Part shown: positions 56,846-64,000 of the stretch, one piece after another
Numbering within the stretch: position 1 is the stretch's first letter
Layout: every line of letters starts with the position of its first letter
Source: Gibbsiella quercinecans
Lineage (GTDB): Bacteria; Pseudomonadota; Gammaproteobacteria; Enterobacterales; Enterobacteriaceae
DNA length: 64,000 nt
Direction of reading: 5' to 3'
Assembly: GCF_002291425.1 (NCBI RefSeq)
Contig: NZ_CP014136.1
Span: forward strand, 4,912,925 to 4,976,924
Program-made: the position numbers and the translations under genes
Notes under the pieces: generated by a model
The model's database searches: none
What the model saw: only the letters and a program-made list of their open reading frames with translations
What the model was told of the DNA's origin: nothing

Positions 56846-57634
56846 ATGGGAAGACAGAAAGCAGTGATCAAAGCACGTCGTGAAGCGAAACGCGTCATTC
56901 GTCGTGACGCTCGTAGTCATCGCCAGCTTGAAGAAGAAAGCGTCACTTCGCTGGTACAAATGGGGGGCGTCGAGTCTATCGGCATGGCGCGGGATAAGCG
57001 CGATACTTCCCCTATTGAGGCGAGAACCGAAGCTCAAGGTCATTACTTATTAGCCATAGAAAATAAGCAGTTGATATTTGCCACTGGCGAAGCTGGCTGC
57101 GGCAAAACATTCATCAGCGCCGCCAAAGCGGCTGAAGCCCTTATACATAAAGAGGTGGATCGGATAATTGTTACCCGTCCGGTTCTGCAGGCGGATGAAG
57201 ACCTCGGCTTTTTGCCCGGGGATATTTCTGAGAAATTCGCCCCTTATTTCCGCCCGGTGTACGATATTTTGCTGCGCCGCTTAGGATCGTCTTTTATGCA
57301 ATACTGCCTGCGCCCGGAAATCGGCAAGGTGGAGATCGCGCCGTTCGCTTATATGCGCGGCCGCACGTTTGAAAATGCGGTGGTGATCCTGGATGAAGCC
57401 CAGAACGTAACCGCCAGCCAGATGAAAATGTTCCTGACCCGTCTGGGTGAGAACGTGACGGTGATCGTCAACGGGGATATCACCCAGTGCGACCTGCCGC
57501 GCGGGGTAAAATCCGGTCTTAGCGATGCGCTTGAACGCTTCGAAGAAGACGAGATGGTCGGTATTATCCGCTTTGAAAAACAAGACTGTGTGCGCTCCGC
57601 CCTGTGCCAGCGCACGCTCCATGCCTACAGCTAA
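56846..57634 (+). CDS. phoH: PhoH-family ATPase
   Basis: The 262-residue P-loop ATPase matches enteric PhoH. A basic N-terminus (MGRQKAVIKARREAKRVIRR) is followed by Walker A ATGEAGCGKT (about 79-88), VTRPVLQADEDLGFLPGD, Walker B AVVILDEAQN and the sensor IVNGDITQCDLPRG. AAGGTG precedes the ATG. PhoH is phosphate-starvation induced and related to RNA helicase N-terminal domains; its cellular role is poorly defined. In E. coli it also lies near putA/putP, so this is conserved neighbourhood. Confidence 0.96.
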   Translation: MGRQKAVIKARREAKRVIRRDARSHRQLEEESVTSLVQMGGVESIGMARDKRDTSPIEARTEAQGHYLLAIENKQLIFATGEAGCGKTFISAAKAAEALIHKEVDRIIVTRPVLQADEDLGFLPGDISEKFAPYFRPVYDILLRRLGSSFMQYCLRPEIGKVEIAPFAYMRGRTFENAVVILDEAQNVTASQMKMFLTRLGENVTVIVNGDITQCDLPRGVKSGLSDALERFEEDEMVGIIRFEKQDCVRSALCQRTLHAYS

Positions 57635-57661
57635 CCCTCACTGCTTTTCCTGTCGAACCAA

Positions 57662-57682
57662 GGCCGCCGCGGCGGCCTTTTT
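57662..57682 (+). terminator. Rho-independent terminator of phoH
   Basis: GGCCGCC-GC-GGCGGCC followed by five T, 27 bases after the phoH stop. The prophage remnant begins beyond it, so its attachment site probably lies in 57683-57776; I could not identify the core. Confidence 0.93.
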
Positions 57683-57776
57683 CTTGCCTTGAATATCAGT
57701 ACTGTCTATATAAAACAGGTGGTTAAGTTGCACTACAGACAACTACAACCCCTAGAAAACTATCTATGTGTGGACG

Positions 57777-58723
57777 CTAAACATAGATTTTCCCTCCCAG
57801 CGGATTATAGGAAATTGCATCCTGAAGAAAATCAGGTGCAAAGTGAGCGTAGTTCATTGTCTGCTCAATCCGCGCATGGCCAAGTATTCGCTGGAGCGTG
57901 ATGATATTGCCCCCGTTCATCATGAAATGAGTTGCGAATGTATGACGTAACGAATGGGATGCTTGCCCGTGAGGTAGGTTGGGTTTGGTCGCCTTAAAAA
58001 TCTCTCGGAAATTGCTGTAGAGGCTTGCGGAAACAATAACCCAGATTTTTGGGAAACGATCTCGTCAGAGACTTCCTGAGAAATGGGGACGCTGCGCCGT
58101 TTCCCGTTTTTCGTCTGCACAAAGGTCACACGGTTGTGAATGACATGCTCAGCTTTGAGTTTGATGGCCTCTCCCCAACGTGCGCAAGTGCTAAGACACA
58201 AAACAGCCACCCGGCGGTTATCGCCATCTAACGCCAGTAGCAATACGCTTATCTCATCGCGGGCAAGATAAGTCATTTCCGTATTGGCTTCTTTGAGCTT
58301 GCCGCTGCCGCGAATCGGATGCTCACCACAGTAAAGCCCCGAGTCGACAAGGTCGGTAAACATCCCGCTTATCGCTGTCATTTCGCGATTAATGCTGGAT
58401 GCTTTAATGCCTTCGGCTAGCCGCGCCGATCGATAAGCTGTAATGCGAGATTTATCAATCTGAAATGCGGCTGGGTTGTCCATCATTCGCGTAATGCGCT
58501 CCAGTTTTCTTAGATAGGACTGCCCGTGGTCATTGTTCTTGCCATGGTAGTTCCACCACAATTTAACCAGCTCAGATAATGACCTTTTATCCGTAGGCTT
58601 TGAGAGCCATTCTTTGTCGTGATAGCTGACAGTGATGTACTTCTCAAAAGCTTGTGCTTCATGTTTCCTATCAAATTTCCGACGGATGCGCTTTTCGTTG
58701 CGCCCGTTCGGCCTAATTTTCAT
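57777..58723 (-). pseudogene. int: P2-like integrase, frameshifted and N-terminally clipped
   Basis: The tyrosine recombinase reads from IRPNGRNEKRIRRKFDRKHE through CARWGEAIKLKAEH (first catalytic Arg) to LLFPQASTAISE, then loses frame. The true C-terminus follows in the next frame: HSLRHTFATHF, LQRILGHARIEQTMNYAHF with the catalytic His, Arg and Tyr, ending KIYV at 57777. The cause is an extra dinucleotide in TCTCTC (58001-58006). The N-terminus lacks about 15 residues usual in P2 integrases and no Shine-Dalgarno precedes the ATG at 58723. The gene is therefore inactive, and the prophage should not excise unaided. Confidence 0.88.
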
Positions 58724-58874
58724 CACGTTGAAACTGACAGGTTTTCTCGCCGCGTGGTCTTGGTGGGTGGTCACCGCACCATTATGGGCTGTGCCCGTTG
58801 GCATCTTATTAATCGGTGCCGCATTATTCGTGATTGCGGTAGTAGTGCAGGTTGTGGCGAAATTGGTTAAATGA
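58724..58874 (+). pseudogene. Clipped small hydrophobic phage gene before gene A
   Basis: In frame with the stop at 58872-58874 there is a convincing membrane-protein tail, LTGFLAAWSWWVVTAPLWAV followed by a second hydrophobic helix ending VVQVVAKLVK. Its natural start is missing: upstream the same frame is antisense to the integrase. Its TGA overlaps the gene A ATG (ATGA), so the two were once coupled. The junction near 58723 marks a deletion that removed the repressor, cox and other early genes. Confidence 0.5.
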
Positions 58875-61149
58875 CTGTATCAGTCCGGGGGCGTATAGCC
58901 CCCTCACCGCCGCCGCCATTCGCTACAACTACCGGCGAGCGGTTCGTCGGTGTTCATTCATGGAATGCCCCAAAATCCGCCATTGGCAAAGAAAGACCGC
59001 TTACCCGTGAGCAACACGCTCAGGGGCAAGCTGTTTTGCGTAATATCCAATCCTTGCCGCATTTCCTCAGCCTTATTTTTCTGGGCCGCCATACTTATCT
59101 GCTGAAAGAGCAGGGGATCCACGCCGCTAATAAATGGCTAGTGCTCCAGCTCCAGCGTCGCATCTGGCCGCGTATCGAAATCGTTAACGAAAAGAATGCG
59201 ATGAATCTTAACGCCTCGTCGTGCTTTATGGCGGAGGTAGACAACTATGCGAGTCTGCCGGGCGTGGATAACAAGGAGTTGCGCCGCTTTGCTGACCGCA
59301 TCGCCGGATAGTTGCTGCAAAATTATGACCGCTATTGTGAGGCGTTTATCGCTGAAAATAACGGGGATAATTCGCAGCTAATTAGCAACAGTGTGCAGGC
59401 TGAATTCTATGGCCGCATCGCGCGTATGGTGCGGGCGTTTAACGTCACACCGGTGCATTGGCGCAAATATCTCAAAGGCAGGCTGGACGCTACATCAGCG
59501 ATTGCCAGTCTGTCACGTCTGGTTAACTCCGAGTGGTGGGAACGCCAGTTGAAGGCTCAGCGCACGCGCTGGCGTGAGGCGTTGCTTATTGCTGCCGGTG
59601 AAGTGAACCTCAAAAAACACCCTTACGCGAGTAAGCAGGCTATCCGTGAGGTGCAGGCCCGGCGGCTTGCTAATATGGACTATCTGAAAGGGTGCGAGCT
59701 GGAGAACGTTGCTACCGGTGAGCGTATCGACCTAATTGATAAGGTTATGGCCAGCATATCTAACCCGGAAATCCGCCGGATGGAGCTGATGAGCACCATC
59801 GCAGGGATAGAGAAATTTGCGGCCAGCGAGAAGCATGTCGGCATGTTTATCACCATCACCACCCCATCGAAATACCACCCGATCCGCGTCGTCGGCAAAG
59901 AAGGGGCTGAAAAAGTCCAGTTTAACCACAACTGGGATTTAGAGGCTTTTCACCGAAAGACGGCCAGCGTTATCTTGTGCACATCTGGAGCAAGATGCGC
60001 ACCGCGTTTAAAGACAACGATTTGAGCGTTTACGGTATGCGCGTCGTTGAGCCACACCATGACGGTACGCCGCACTGGCATATGATGCTTTTCTGCCAGC
60101 GCAAGCAGCGTCAGGACGTCATCTATATTATGCGTCGCTATGCCTTGAAAGAGGACGGCGACGAGCGAGGTGCGGCAAAGAACCGGTTTGAAGCCAAACA
60201 CATGAACAAGGGCGGTGCGGCGGGGTATATCGCTAAATACATCGCCAAAAATATCGACGGTTATGCGCTCGACGGCCAGATTGACCACGACACCGGCAAG
60301 CCGCTGCGCGATATGGCTGCGGCGGTGACCTCCTGGGTGTCAACGTGGCGCATCCCGCAGTTTCAGCCTATTGGCGTGCCCACCATGGGCGCTTACCGTG
60401 AGTGCCGGGCCGCTTGCCTTCGTGGCGTTAGCCTGTCCGATTCCTTTGACGAGCGAGTCGAGGCAGTGCGTGCGGCGGCTGATGCTGGAGACTTTGCCGC
60501 CTATATCGCCGGGCAGGGCGGTGCAAACGTCCCGCGTGATGTGCAGACTGTTCGCGTTGCGCGCTAGGTGGCTGATGAGCCGAACGCGTATGACGAAGAA
60601 GTGCAAAAGATTGTCGGCATTTTTGCCCCGCACCTTGGCGCAGGCCATATCCACGAAACCCGGTCAACAGAATGGCGCATTGTCCGCAAGGCTGTTGACG
60701 TTAATCTTTTGACTTTAAAAAGCGCCTCCGGCGCGCCTCGGAGTCCTGTCAATAACTGTGGGGAGGTTCAGCGAGAACCTGATCCAGATATGCAGGTAGC
60801 AACGCCTGAGTATGTCACGGCGGTGATGGGTTTGATTGAGAGCGGGGATGTTAGCTGGGATGACGCCGACGTCGCCAAGACGATGAGATACGCTCTAAGA
60901 CAGCAATCACCGAAGAGTAGCCACCTAGAAATTGCTCGAAATCGCAAGAAATCACAGAATGACTCGCCGTCGGCGCGTCTAACTCCGGCAGAAAGAGCTA
61001 GGGTTCCGCAAATCCGGCTTGAGCTGGCGCGCCAGGGAATTATTGCTGAACCTTGGGAACTGAAAGTATTGACACGTGGAGCTACGGTGATTAAAGATGG
61101 TATAGAGCTTTCATATCTTACATGTGACGATTGGCCGAGTTTTCAGTAG
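58871..61149 (+). pseudogene. P2-like replication endonuclease gene A, inactivated
   Basis: The three blocks together match P2 gpA, the rolling-circle nicking protein, from SWNAPKSAIGKERPLTREQ to GATVIKDGIELSYLTCDDWP. An in-frame TAG at 59309-59311 interrupts FADRIAG-LLQNYD. A one-base deletion near 59953 shifts the frame before VHIWSKMRTAFKDND. A second in-frame TAG at 60565-60567 splits VAR-VADEPNAYDEE. The catalytic region with VEPHHDGTPHWHMMLFCQ and GYIAKYIAKNIDGYALDG is present in the middle block. Between the lesions the sequence is well conserved, so decay is recent. No functional protein is expected. Confidence 0.92.
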
Positions 61150-61342
61150 AAAATGTAAAGAGGAACAATGCGGGGAAACTAATCAGTTGCACAGCAGAAA
61201 AACGAAATGTAGTAATTCATTCCTACATAGTCTCATTGGACAATAAAATCATCTGAATAGCATTAAAGATAAAATCCCCATGAGCGTGTTTTTCCTCGGC
61301 GCTGCTCACGAATAGGTCATATCTAAGGTGCCTTGCTGATAA

Positions 61343-62161
61343 TTAGGTTTTATTCTTAGTATCACTCTCGTTTTCATCATCAAGACAGTCATCATGAAAT
61401 ATTTTTATAGATTCAAATAATTCATTGGTCATGCTTTCGTCATAACTTCCTTCCCGCCACATATTATATAGATCCCTGATTTTGTTTTTTGCCTGACCAT
61501 AAGCTATGGATTGGTTGTTTACTCCACTTTTATCTAACGGTTCATGATGGACATCGATATAAAAAAATCGAATATTTAGATTGTCACTTGACGGTTTTAT
61601 TACACTTACATCTGCGAAACAACAATCACCAACTACTGTAGGGCATTGACTGGGGTTAAGGTGTTGCAGTAGCGGTGAAACCTTATTTAGGGTCCCTTGC
61701 TTAGAACAGTAAGCGGTCCATTTGTTTTCATGTAAGTATTTTAACCAATCTTTAAAGTAAAATGTAGATTTGGCTTTTTGATAATAGATGAAAACCCCTG
61801 CATGGTTGTCTCTTTTTATATATCTAGTGAGGAGTTGAAGTAAACCTTCAAATATTTTTTGGTTACCATAACCTATTTTTGCTTCTGCAATCCATTCGTA
61901 AGCATCATCTTTTGAGTGTACAGTAATGTCTACGCTACCATTTTTTTTAGTTTGCTCAGATGCTCTATAACCCAGATGGATTAAAGAGGAAGCGATAGAG
62001 TGACTTAATTTATCTTCATCATCGCAATAGTATTTGTCACTTGATGATTCAATAAGTTTTATAATTGATGCAATATCAGAATATAATGTTGAGATGAAAT
62101 TATCTTCGCTATCGAATTTATTTCTTTTATGTAGTTCTGCTGTGATTTTTTGCTTTTCCAT
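61343..62161 (-). CDS. PD-(D/E)XK-like nuclease, third gene of phage cargo operon
   Basis: ATG 62161 (272 residues) has GGA upstream and follows the previous stop by two bases; a TTG eight codons earlier is less likely. The core shows a restriction-endonuclease-like order: helix SIASSLIHLGYRASEQ, GSVDITV (acidic residue), WIAEAKIG (ExK), then GLLQLLTRYI with a Gln typical of the following helix. The C-terminus is acidic and charged (DDCLDDENESDTKNKT). It is a predicted cytosolic DNA or RNA nuclease. It ends an A+T-rich operon in the P2 accessory locus, suggesting the effector of a defence system. Family not otherwise recognised. Confidence 0.65.
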   Translation of the reverse strand: MEKQKITAELHKRNKFDSEDNFISTLYSDIASIIKLIESSSDKYYCDDEDKLSHSIASSLIHLGYRASEQTKKNGSVDITVHSKDDAYEWIAEAKIGYGNQKIFEGLLQLLTRYIKRDNHAGVFIYYQKAKSTFYFKDWLKYLHENKWTAYCSKQGTLNKVSPLLQHLNPSQCPTVVGDCCFADVSVIKPSSDNLNIRFFYIDVHHEPLDKSGVNNQSIAYGQAKNKIRDLYNMWREGSYDESMTNELFESIKIFHDDCLDDENESDTKNKT

Positions 62162-62163
62162 CT

Positions 62164-62598
62164 TTAATCCAAATTTATCAAACAATAAAATGAAAGGTAT
62201 TTTGGATTGAAATCTTCGAGCTCTACACCATTTATATCAACAGGTTCTTGGTTGTTTAATATATAATTATTATATTCCTCGAAAGGAATTTCAATATACT
62301 GCCTATCTTCTTGCTCGTAGCAATATTTTATATCGAAAAACTTTGAGCCTCCACCACTAAAAAATTGAACCACTTTCAATAAATCATCGTTATTGGTGGT
62401 TTTAATTGCTTGACGCAACAATGGTATTGTATAAATTTCCTTGTGGGTGTGATTCTCGATATATTCAAGGAGATTATAGTAAAATCGTTGAGAATCCTCA
62501 GTAATAAAAACTGAAGAATCACAAAGATCTTTTACTAACTCTCTTTGTTTTATGATCATTGAGCGCATTCTATCATTTCGCTCTAGTGAGGATATCAT
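62164..62598 (-). CDS. Unknown 144-residue protein, second gene of phage cargo operon
   Basis: ATG 62598 lies within the last codons of the upstream gene, with GGAG six bases before it, giving a 26-base overlap and strong coupling. The protein is soluble, acidic and mixed helix-strand, with LVKDLCDSSVFITEDSQRFY and LRQAIKTTNNDDLLKVVQFF, then an aromatic-rich tail. I recognise no domain. As the small middle partner between a larger protein and a nuclease it may be an adaptor, inhibitor or sensor subunit. Confidence 0.6.
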   Translation of the reverse strand: MISSLERNDRMRSMIIKQRELVKDLCDSSVFITEDSQRFYYNLLEYIENHTHKEIYTIPLLRQAIKTTNNDDLLKVVQFFSGGGSKFFDIKYCYEQEDRQYIEIPFEEYNNYILNNQEPVDINGVELEDFNPKYLSFYCLINLD

Positions 62599-63643
62599 TT
62601 ATCACTCCATAATGTGCCTGATGATCCGCTGTCTGGGTGAAGTAAAATCCTCCACAAAACTTGTTAACAGCCCAATCAATTTTGCTAGGTTCGAAACCAA
62701 TTTCGTTTGAAACGATCTCTTTCTGCAGTTTACTATCGAGTCTTACAGCAACACCAGAAACTTTTAAATTTAATGAGTTAGTTGATCCGCTTTGTGTTTT
62801 AGATACTACTTCTCGATAACGAGCATCATAGCTAGGGTCATTTCTACATCGAAGCACCGCATCTTCATCGCCATTGGGGTCAAGAAAATCGACCTGAACT
62901 AAACGTCCATAACTTTTATCATTATAAATATTAGAAATTGCATTGTAGAAATTAACAGTATCAAGATTAAGATTAATATTTAACTCAACCATCAATTCAA
63001 GGAGTTTATTTCTCAACTCGCCCATTGCTTTATCTGCAGATCTTTTCCCGAGCGACTTATCAACTCTATATTCAATTCGGCTTAGATCATTTGGAATAAA
63101 TACGGTGTTGAAGTATTGTTCTGGATATTGATTACTACGAAGCTTACTGCGGCCATTTATTGTTCTTAATATTACATAAGAATAAATAATGGCTTTTCCA
63201 TCGCCCATATCTTCAATTGAAGTGATGAAGTGGCCAGAGATAGGTGGTAGACCATTACCATCCTCTAATTTGGTCGGGAATACGGATTGAAAGGTTGGGT
63301 CGAAGTTGTTATATCCTGTAATCGTTGGAATGAGATGTAAATCGCCACCTTTGATATAATCTATAGAATAATAATGATTGGCTGCCGTTATTATTTTTAA
63401 TGTAATTAATCGTAAGTTTGAATAATTAGCAGGCGTGCCTTGTTTTGTTGGGTCACTTAGCGTTTTTCTTAAGTTTTCTAATGTACTTGCCCATCTGGTT
63501 GTCACATCAAAGCCATGTCGGCCACCTACACGACGAAAATATGCTAACTCCGTAGTTTGCTCTAGTCCTTTCAATAAGTTATCAATCTCAACTACAGGTA
63601 CGGATGCTGTCACGGGCGTGTTAAGAACTTGCTGAGTACTCAT
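62573..63643 (-). CDS. Unknown 356-residue protein, first gene of phage cargo operon
   Basis: ATG 63643 is preceded by AAGGA; the frame extends 13 codons further without a better start. The protein is soluble with no signal or membrane segment. Notable stretches are ELAYFRRVGGRHGFDVTTRW (about 33-52), GHFITSIEDMGDGKAIIYSY (about 140-159), DLSRIEYRVDKSLGKRSADK and VQVDFLDPNGDEDAVLRCRN. I find no Walker, helicase, TIR or cyclase motif. It begins 224 bases from the cos site, where P2 places the old gene, on the same strand relative to cos. Codon use is A+T-rich. Confidence 0.62.
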   Translation of the reverse strand: MSTQQVLNTPVTASVPVVEIDNLLKGLEQTTELAYFRRVGGRHGFDVTTRWASTLENLRKTLSDPTKQGTPANYSNLRLITLKIITAANHYYSIDYIKGGDLHLIPTITGYNNFDPTFQSVFPTKLEDGNGLPPISGHFITSIEDMGDGKAIIYSYVILRTINGRSKLRSNQYPEQYFNTVFIPNDLSRIEYRVDKSLGKRSADKAMGELRNKLLELMVELNINLNLDTVNFYNAISNIYNDKSYGRLVQVDFLDPNGDEDAVLRCRNDPSYDARYREVVSKTQSGSTNSLNLKVSGVAVRLDSKLQKEIVSNEIGFEPSKIDWAVNKFCGGFYFTQTADHQAHYGVINDILTRAK

Positions 63644-63866
63644 TTTGTGTAGTTCCTTTTTGAACAAAATCAAACAAACCATTTAAGGTATAAAAAGAAG
63701 CTCAAAGATGACTCTATTTTTTATCATTAAATGTAATAAAGTCCACGCATAAATTTGCATTTTTTTGCATTTCTCTATTGGGTTTTCATTCTTTGATTTG
63801 AACCATGGCTGGCAAGGCTGCGAGTGAAGCAAGCAACTGCATGAAAATCGACACATGAAGCGGGCA

Positions 63867-63885
63867 GGCGTGGCGGGGATAGCAT
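63867..63885 (+). other. P2-type cos site
   Basis: GGCGTGGCGGGGATAGCAT differs from the P2 cohesive-end sequence GGCGAGGCGGGGAAAGCAC at three of 19 positions, and the flanking TCAGCGCGTCGTGATGG (63924-63940) also resembles the P2/P4 cos region. It marks the packaging start. In P2 order the late genes (portal gene Q onward) would begin just beyond the window. The 89-residue frame across this site (63683-63952 minus) is probably not a gene. Confidence 0.8.
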
Positions 63886-64000
63886 TGCGCGCAGGCACGT
63901 ATTTAATTATCAGAATTGACGGCGTCAGCGCGTCGTGATGGTGTTTTGACATTCTGTTTTGATTCGCGGGTGCGTGTGGTGGAGTGGGCCGAGGTGGGCG

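Noticed and set aside
57689-57901. 70-codon plus-strand frame after phoH
   Set aside because: Antisense to the frameshifted integrase C-terminus, which reads with all catalytic motifs on the other strand.
58871-61149. Reading the TAG codons in gene A as recoded sense codons
   Set aside because: A one-base frameshift also breaks the gene and neighbouring phage genes are damaged, so plain decay is simpler.
63683-63952. 89-codon minus-strand frame (MSKHHHDALTPS...)
   Set aside because: It crosses the cos site; frames like this follow from conservation of cos DNA. No Shine-Dalgarno.
1-64000. tRNA genes, rRNA, CRISPR arrays and intact IS elements
   Set aside because: None seen; no regular spaced repeats, no cloverleaf sequences noticed, and no transposase reading frame.

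Overview
The window comes from a gammaproteobacterium of the order Enterobacterales, most likely Serratia or a close relative in the Yersiniaceae. This rests on the gene content and close family resemblance of DcyD, TcyJLN, PutA/PutP, PqqU and PhoH to enteric orthologues, on Serratia-type type VI secretion (T6SS) amidase and immunity genes, and on short inverted-repeat elements that I remember from Yersiniaceae genomes. Most of the window is G+C-rich. Islands of A+T-rich DNA mark effector, immunity and phage cargo.

Region 1 (about 1-38950, almost all minus strand) is one complete T6SS locus. Read in the direction of transcription it runs: SH3-like lipoprotein, TssJ, TssK, TssL, TssM, TagF, TssA, TssB, TssC, a candidate small membrane-acting effector module, Hcp1, Rap1a-type immunity, Tae4 amidase, Hcp2, two immunity genes without effectors, Fha, PppA, an unassigned periplasmic protein, TagJ, TssE, TssF, TssG, ClpV, PpkA, VgrG, an EagR-type chaperone, a PAAR-Rhs effector with a nuclease tip and a TPR immunity protein. 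All 13 core components (TssA-TssM) are present, as is the PpkA/PppA/Fha/TagF post-translational control circuit. The left end (1-3400) is a graveyard of swapped Rhs modules: an Rhs tip with an internal stop, an orphan DUF6707-like immunity gene, a Tri1-like ADP-ribosylglycohydrolase immunity gene without its toxin, and a PAAR protein missing its N-terminus.

Region 2 (about 38950-41580) is a mostly non-coding spacer holding a small Hha/YmoA-family gene and a 133-bp inverted-repeat element. Region 3 (41581-44952) is dcyD-tcyJ-tcyL-tcyN, for cystine uptake and D-cysteine breakdown. It converges on putA across a tandem palindromic repeat. Region 4 is the divergent putA/putP pair with PutA-type GTTGCA sites, followed by pqqU and a membrane PQQ-dependent dehydrogenase (gcd-like), so a PQQ importer sits beside a PQQ-using enzyme. 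phoH follows, with a PhoB-box-like sequence far upstream and a long structured leader.

Region 5 (57700-64000) is the early end of a P2-like prophage next to phoH. It holds a frameshifted integrase fused by deletion to DNA just upstream of the replication gene A, an A gene broken by two amber stops and one frameshift, and a good match to the P2 cos site at 63867-63885. Between gene A and cos, where P2 carries its accessory exclusion genes (orf91, tin, old), lies an A+T-rich, tightly packed three-gene operon on the opposite strand. It encodes a PD-(D/E)XK-like nuclease and two proteins I do not recognise. This is the best candidate for an undescribed (anti-phage) system. The second is the 26.5-27.6 kb trio beside hcp.
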